This document shows, one piece after another, positions 8,399-12,150 of a stretch of DNA of 12,150 nucleotides; position 1 is the first letter of the stretch, and the number at the start of each line of letters is the position of its first letter. Both the position numbers and the translations under genes were made by a program. Source of the stretch: Ichthyophonus hoferi (Eukaryota > Opisthokonta > Ichthyosporea > Ichthyophonida > Ichthyophonidae); the NCBI GenBank assembly GCA_002751075.1, contig NAOQ01000248.1, positions 14,147 through 26,296 on the forward strand. Reading direction: 5' to 3'. Under the pieces are notes generated by a model. The model searched no databases, was not told the DNA's origin, and saw only the letters and a list, made by a program, of their open reading frames with translations.

Positions 8399-8820
8399 CC
8401 TGTGGACAAGTCGCTCGAACTACCATAGATTGTTATAATTAGCAATCAATCAGAAGAGTGCTGCTGATGTGATGAGGGAATGGTTCATAGGAAATATCTG
8501 AGCAAGATAAAGAACCTTCAGTAAAAACCATTCGAATTAATTGCTAGATTAATTAGACATTCACCTACACAAACCATTAGATCTATAGTAATTTTACCAT
8601 TGATACAAAATAGCCGCCGCTATCTAATTATTTGTATCTTAACAGGTTCCAACAGTATCTTCGATGCTTTTAGTCTGTGACATTACAATAAAATAACCAA
8701 TAAAAGCTCTAGCATAAAAAACCTCCCCTAGTATTTACAATCTGGTTTTAGTCTTTTTGCTTATGCTCTAAACCATGTTTCTAGTAATTCGAAAGTAGGT
8801 CCTAAACTGGTCAAAGCCTA

Positions 8821-9000
8821 TGTTAGTGATTGGAAGAATATATTTCATATTTCTATATTTTGATATTCCAGGGTGTGCCCGAGCGCCAATTGGTCACGAG
8901 TCATAAATATTGTTAGTGATTGGTTTAGTCGAATAGAATTTATATTTCATAATCTAGGGTAATTTAGGTTGCCAATTAAATGAGAGAGATAAAAATATAC
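8821..9000. repeat. Diverged tandem duplication, about 90-bp unit
   Basis: TGTTAGTGATTGG occurs at 8821 and again at 8911. After each come, in the same order, TATATTTCATA, C(C/T)AGGGT and GCCAATT. Spacing differs by a few bases between copies, as expected for an old duplication with small gaps. No coding is seen. Confidence 0.55.
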
Positions 9001-9433
9001 TAGGCAAGGTTTTGCTTTATATTTTCAATCCAGCTTTATATACGAGAATGCTTCGATGCTATTGGTAAAACTAGCAGATTAAAGATGCTAGTTGACTGTG
9101 CCTGCATTTTTAATAGTAGCCGGTGCCTCCAAAATAGGAAACCCATTGGAGGAAATTGACAATTAATGTAAATAGTATTGAGGAATCATAATCATGTATA
9201 TTTTCAAATAAAACAAAACGAGCAAAGGTAGTAGAAAATATAAATATATAACTATATGAATAACATGGTGTAGGGAGGAGACTGTACCAGACAGTTTTAA
9301 TACTGACATACATACCATTGCATATACACATACACATACACCAAGGATTTAAAAGCTCAGATATAGACTAAGAGATAACTGTATAGACTGGGTATAGATT
9401 AGAGTATAGGTCACAACGTCATAATGATGACAT

Positions 9434-12063
9434 CTACAAATGTGTTTTTTCCAACTTTTGTGCGACCTCAGATGCTCCATCATCCTCTCCCATTTTCCCT
9501 TTCGCCTCCTCCTCCTCATTCACTTCCTCCTCCTCCTCTTCTTCTTCTTCTTCTTCCTCCTCTTCTTCACCATCCGAATCTGAATACCAGTGCCCTCTCC
9601 CACCCTTTCTTGGAGGTGCTTTGTGGTTCAGATTATGGTAGAACTCACCATCACTATTAGCTTCATCCTCATTCTCTGTAGTAATAGTAAATGAGTATGA
9701 TATAGTAAGGTACAATATATGGTGTCATAATACAGCTTGATAACTAGTAGTTGCCTTGCTTATCTAATGGAATCTCTTAAACAATAAAAGCGCTTTAGTC
9801 ACTCACTTACTATCACTCTGTTAAATAAGAGAATATATCTGCATGTATAATAATATAATAGTAAACATATGCATATACATGTACATATAGTACAGTGTTA
9901 CCTGATCCAGACAATAACCCCATCTTTATTGCAGCCTTAGTATCCATCTCATCCTCTAACATAGCCATCCACTGGGATTGTACTTCAATTACTTCTAAAG
10001 AATTCTTGCACATGGAGTACTTGTCAAGCAATTCTCTGTTAATATATATGCGTATGTGGGTGGTGAGAGAGAGGGAAAAGGAATATTATAAGTAAGTAAG
10101 AGTGTGTAAAGGTGCTTGTATATAGGCATAGTTCTCATAATAATGCTGGGTCATAGTATGCCAGTTGGAATAATGTGTTGTAATAATATATTATACGGTA
10201 TTGCATTGTATTATACCATAACACTATATCATATAACATTATGTTATATTATGCTATACTATACTATACTATACTATACTGTATCACACTACACTATACT
10301 ACACTATACTATACTATACTATACTGTACTATGTTATGCTATATCACACTATATCATACTACATAATACCATATCCTACTACTATACCATACCTGCTAAC
10401 CTCAATGAATGAATATCCCCATTTGATTAAACCTATTAGTATATTATATTATACGATATCGCACTACACTATACCATACTATCCTATACCATATCACCCT
10501 ATTATACCCTACCTGTTCACATCAATAAATGAGTGGCCCCATTTGAATCTACCCATTACCATAGCCGCTTCCTTTGGGAATCCTGTACCCCCATATACCA
10601 ATCAAATTATACCCTATAATTTGTTTACCAGTTCCCTTTCACACCTGTACCATAATATTATGTCGCTGATTGGCTAAAAATAGAAGGAGCCGTATCATAA
10701 TTGGAGGATAATTAGATCGTGACAATAGATTGAGTATATCTATTGAATAATAATTAATAACGGATAAATTGTAGACCGTATTTAAAGGTTAAACACTAAT
10801 CGCGTATAAGCATTATATTATGGTATATTAAATTATAATATACTATACTACATATCATATCATATTGTATTACCTTGTCATCTATCATTAGTAGCAATAG
10901 CACCAATATCATATTTGTTGTGTTATAATAATAAATTACTTAATAAAATTAGCATCTCATTACTAAATAATTCAGGACTTATACATATACAGACAAGCAC
11001 TTGCATGCATATATAATATAAACGTATGCAAAAAAAGAAAAATGTCTAATTTTAAAATGAAGAGATATTTGGTCATCTTCTCTTACCACATATATACAGA
11101 CAGGCAGCAAACGCCTCAGCACAGTTTAATTTGCAGGGTTTCCCGTAATTAACAGGATTGGCTGCTACTAAATAGGGCACTGTAATTATGGGATAATGGA
11201 GGGCCAATGAGAAACTGGTTTGATACAATATCAATATAAAAATATATTGGTATGACTATGTCTATTGCTATATATGAGAGTATGGGTAGATGCATGATTG
11301 GCTAGATATATATAGACAAGGAATATAAATACAATACTAAAATTGATAATTAATGAGAGATTGGTTTTATTTAGGCTATGCAGAACAAGATAGAAGATGT
11401 AGTGTAAATAGTATATGGTAGATAAGGCACAATTTATTTACCATATAACACGTAATATATTTAACATATGATATAGGTTTACATAGTTAAATCATGACTA
11501 ACCAATCCAAACATACATAGTCTCTCATGGGGGCTTTTGATTGCACTAAAGCTCACCGCACCAAGCTGAGCCCAGGAACAATCTACTACAGCAATACCAG
11601 CTGATTGAATAATAGGGGCATCGGCTGGGGATACAGTACTAGTACCAGCTGGACTGTATTAGGGGGTGAGAGGGAGGTTAACTCGATTAATATCATGTAG
11701 GGGGATGTATATATAATCATACTACCACATTATACATATAACTATAGGTAGTTATACACGTATACACTACAACACACAATTTCTCTCCATCTATCTCCTC
11801 ATCCTACCTCAACACAACCCCGTTATATAGTTATATTTGATAATACATTATAATATAATATACTACAATAGTATAATACACTATATATCATGAATTCCAT
11901 CACATCGTACATACAACTATACTTATATACACACACTAAAATATATCTCACCCTACCTTAATACAATACCATGATAACGTTGGTTTAGTCTCAGTTCTTT
12001 AACTACTTTCAAGCGACATAATTTACGGCCACTGCACCGCTTGGGGTCACATTGTTGAAAATC
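9434..12063 (-). CDS. TSR3: TSR3, 18S rRNA aminocarboxypropyltransferase, 3' six exons; N-terminus off the right edge
   Basis: TSR3 transfers the aminocarboxypropyl group from S-adenosylmethionine to a pseudouridine of 18S rRNA, a late cytoplasmic step of 40S maturation. Exons in transcript order are 12063-11957, 11653-11517, 11179-11087, 10582-10513, 10035-9902 and 9675-9434 (stop TAG). All introns are GT-AG and all junction phases match. They code 260 residues, against about 310 for the whole human protein. Family motifs in order, numbered from the first residue in the window: [11 protein letters not shown] (5-15), VSPADAP (43-49), AVVDCSW (57-63), [14 protein letters not shown] (81-94), CAEAFAA (101-107), [18 protein letters not shown] (125-142). 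The tail is acidic, with 15 glutamates in a row at 217-231 (9568-9524), which is common for this family. The first exon seen begins with D after a strong acceptor at 12064. An upstream exon ending near the family's MW should lie beyond the window. A duplicated exon copy lies at 10393-10432. Confidence 0.95.
10173..10392. repeat. Pentamer tract (ACTAT)n and variants
   Basis: Degenerate 5-bp units ATACT, ACACT and ATATC, with a clean (ATACT)n run at about 10255-10280. The tract lies in the TSR3 intron between exons 10582-10513 and 10035-9902. Open frames of alternating Y/I/T/L residues here are translations of the repeat. Confidence 0.88.
10345..10565. repeat. Tandem duplication with 120-bp offset covering part of a TSR3 exon
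   Basis: Positions about 10345-10440 align without gaps to about 10465-10560 at roughly three quarters identity over the best 60 bases. The right copy contains the main part of TSR3 exon 10582-10513 with its donor. The left copy contains the same coding stretch and donor but not the first ten codons. Confidence 0.85.
10393..10432 (-). other. Duplicate (alternative or decaying) TSR3 exon
   Basis: A 40-bp copy of the 3' part of exon 10582-10513, flanked by an AG (TAATAG, ending at 10433) and a GT donor (GTATGG from 10392). In the matching frame it codes [14 protein letters not shown] where the main exon codes [14 protein letters not shown]. Its phases (joining after the first base, ending with two bases) equal those of the main exon, so it could replace it in frame while dropping about ten residues ([10 protein letters not shown]). 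Using both together would shift the frame and soon meet a stop. Its acceptor has little polypyrimidine and a conserved Asn is changed to Ser, so it may also be a decaying copy. Confidence 0.5.
10583..11086 (-). other. TSR3 intron with AT-pentamer DNA
   Basis: GT-AG intron between exons 11179-11087 and 10582-10513. Positions 10800-10875 are degenerate pentamer DNA (TATACTA, ATCATATC). TGATTGG occurs at 10668-10674 and its reverse complement CCAATCA at 10598-10604. No other feature is seen. Confidence 0.8.
11180..11516 (-). other. TSR3 intron
   Basis: GT-AG intron between exons 11653-11517 and 11179-11087, with donor GTATGT and acceptor AATTACAG. It contains a TGATTGG at 11295-11301 followed by a short TA run. 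I searched it for an extra exon but none is needed: the flanking exons join exactly at the Leu codon of ERLLPYLV. Confidence 0.85.
11654..11956 (-). other. TSR3 intron with degenerate AT repeats
   Basis: GT-AG intron between exons 12063-11957 and 11653-11517. Positions about 11820-11900 are degenerate ATAATA/ACTATA DNA. Nothing else is recognised. Confidence 0.8.
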
Positions 12064-12150
12064 CTGAGAAAGAGGGATCTATAAGTTGAAATTGCAATAG
12101 CCAAGATAGAACAGGAAAGATAGGAGGTGTAGTGTGTTGCAGTGCATTAT
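12064..12150 (-). other. 3' end of an upstream TSR3 intron
   Basis: The 87 bases to the right edge end, in the sense of the gene, with a pyrimidine-rich CCCTCTTTCTCAG acceptor directly before the CDPKRC exon. No coding matching the TSR3 N-terminus is present, so this is intron and the first exon or exons lie outside. Confidence 0.8.

Larger units (their letters stand above)
7580..9433. other. Spacer between convergent MSRB and TSR3
   Basis: About 1.85 kb without a supported gene. The longest frame (8129-8428, plus) starts at GTG, has no ATG near its start and matches no family I know. It overlaps the LTR-like remnant. A diverged tandem pair lies at 8821-9000. On the minus strand, an ATTAAA (9301-9296) about 135 bp after the TSR3 stop could serve as its polyadenylation signal, but this is weak. 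Confidence 0.6.

Noticed and set aside
8129-8428. 99-codon plus-strand frame as a gene
   Set aside because: It starts at GTG without an ATG near the start, has no recognisable motif, and overlaps a possible LTR remnant.
9434-9660. Plus-strand proline/leucine-rich frame opposite the last TSR3 exon
   Set aside because: It is the antisense shadow of the glutamate run. The minus-strand frame has splice sites, correct phase and the family context.
11087-11550. An extra TSR3 exon between AVVDCSW and LPYLVAANP
   Set aside because: The exon simply extends to 11517: [15 protein letters not shown] continues in frame to a GTATGT donor and joins exactly to the next exon at a split Leu codon.

Overview
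The window is nuclear DNA from an AT-rich eukaryote, most likely an invertebrate animal. The evidence is GT-AG introns of 226 to 1,555 bp, a polymerase III type tRNA-His gene, and the N-terminal half of an NSRP1-type protein. A sponge or other early-branching animal is possible, but the species cannot be fixed from this sequence. Three protein genes and one tRNA gene are supported. Most of the remainder is intron or spacer rich in short tandem repeats.

Left part (1-3510): five exons of an NSRP1 (CCDC55, nuclear speckle splicing regulator) homologue on the minus strand. It starts at 3510 and runs off the left edge, so only the first ~158 residues are present. Its introns hold (TAA)n, (ATATT)n, (GTAT)n and 10-bp-period arrays.

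Middle (3511-9433): a tRNA-His(GTG) gene at 3885-3956 sits in the spacer between NSRP1 and a plus-strand methionine-R-sulfoxide reductase (MSRB) gene with two exons (6051-6180 and 7237-7574). About 1.8 kb between the tRNA and MSRB has no recognisable gene. Two adjacent 20-bp-period tandem arrays lie just upstream of MSRB. The 1.86 kb downstream of MSRB holds a doubtful LTR-like remnant and a diverged tandem duplication, but no gene.

Right part (9434-12063): six exons of TSR3 (18S rRNA aminocarboxypropyltransferase) on the minus strand, convergent with MSRB. The C-terminus is complete and the N-terminal exon or exons lie off the right edge. A ~95-bp segment covering most of exon 10582-10513 and its donor is tandemly duplicated 120 bp downstream in the transcript. 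The copy keeps an open frame and compatible splice phases.

The genes are unrelated housekeeping genes (splicing regulation, translation, redox repair, rRNA modification) with no sign of a shared system. I found no new multi-gene system. The most interesting signals are the duplicated TSR3 exon, the paired 20-bp arrays before MSRB, and an excess of a strand-biased TGATTGG (inverted CCAAT) motif.
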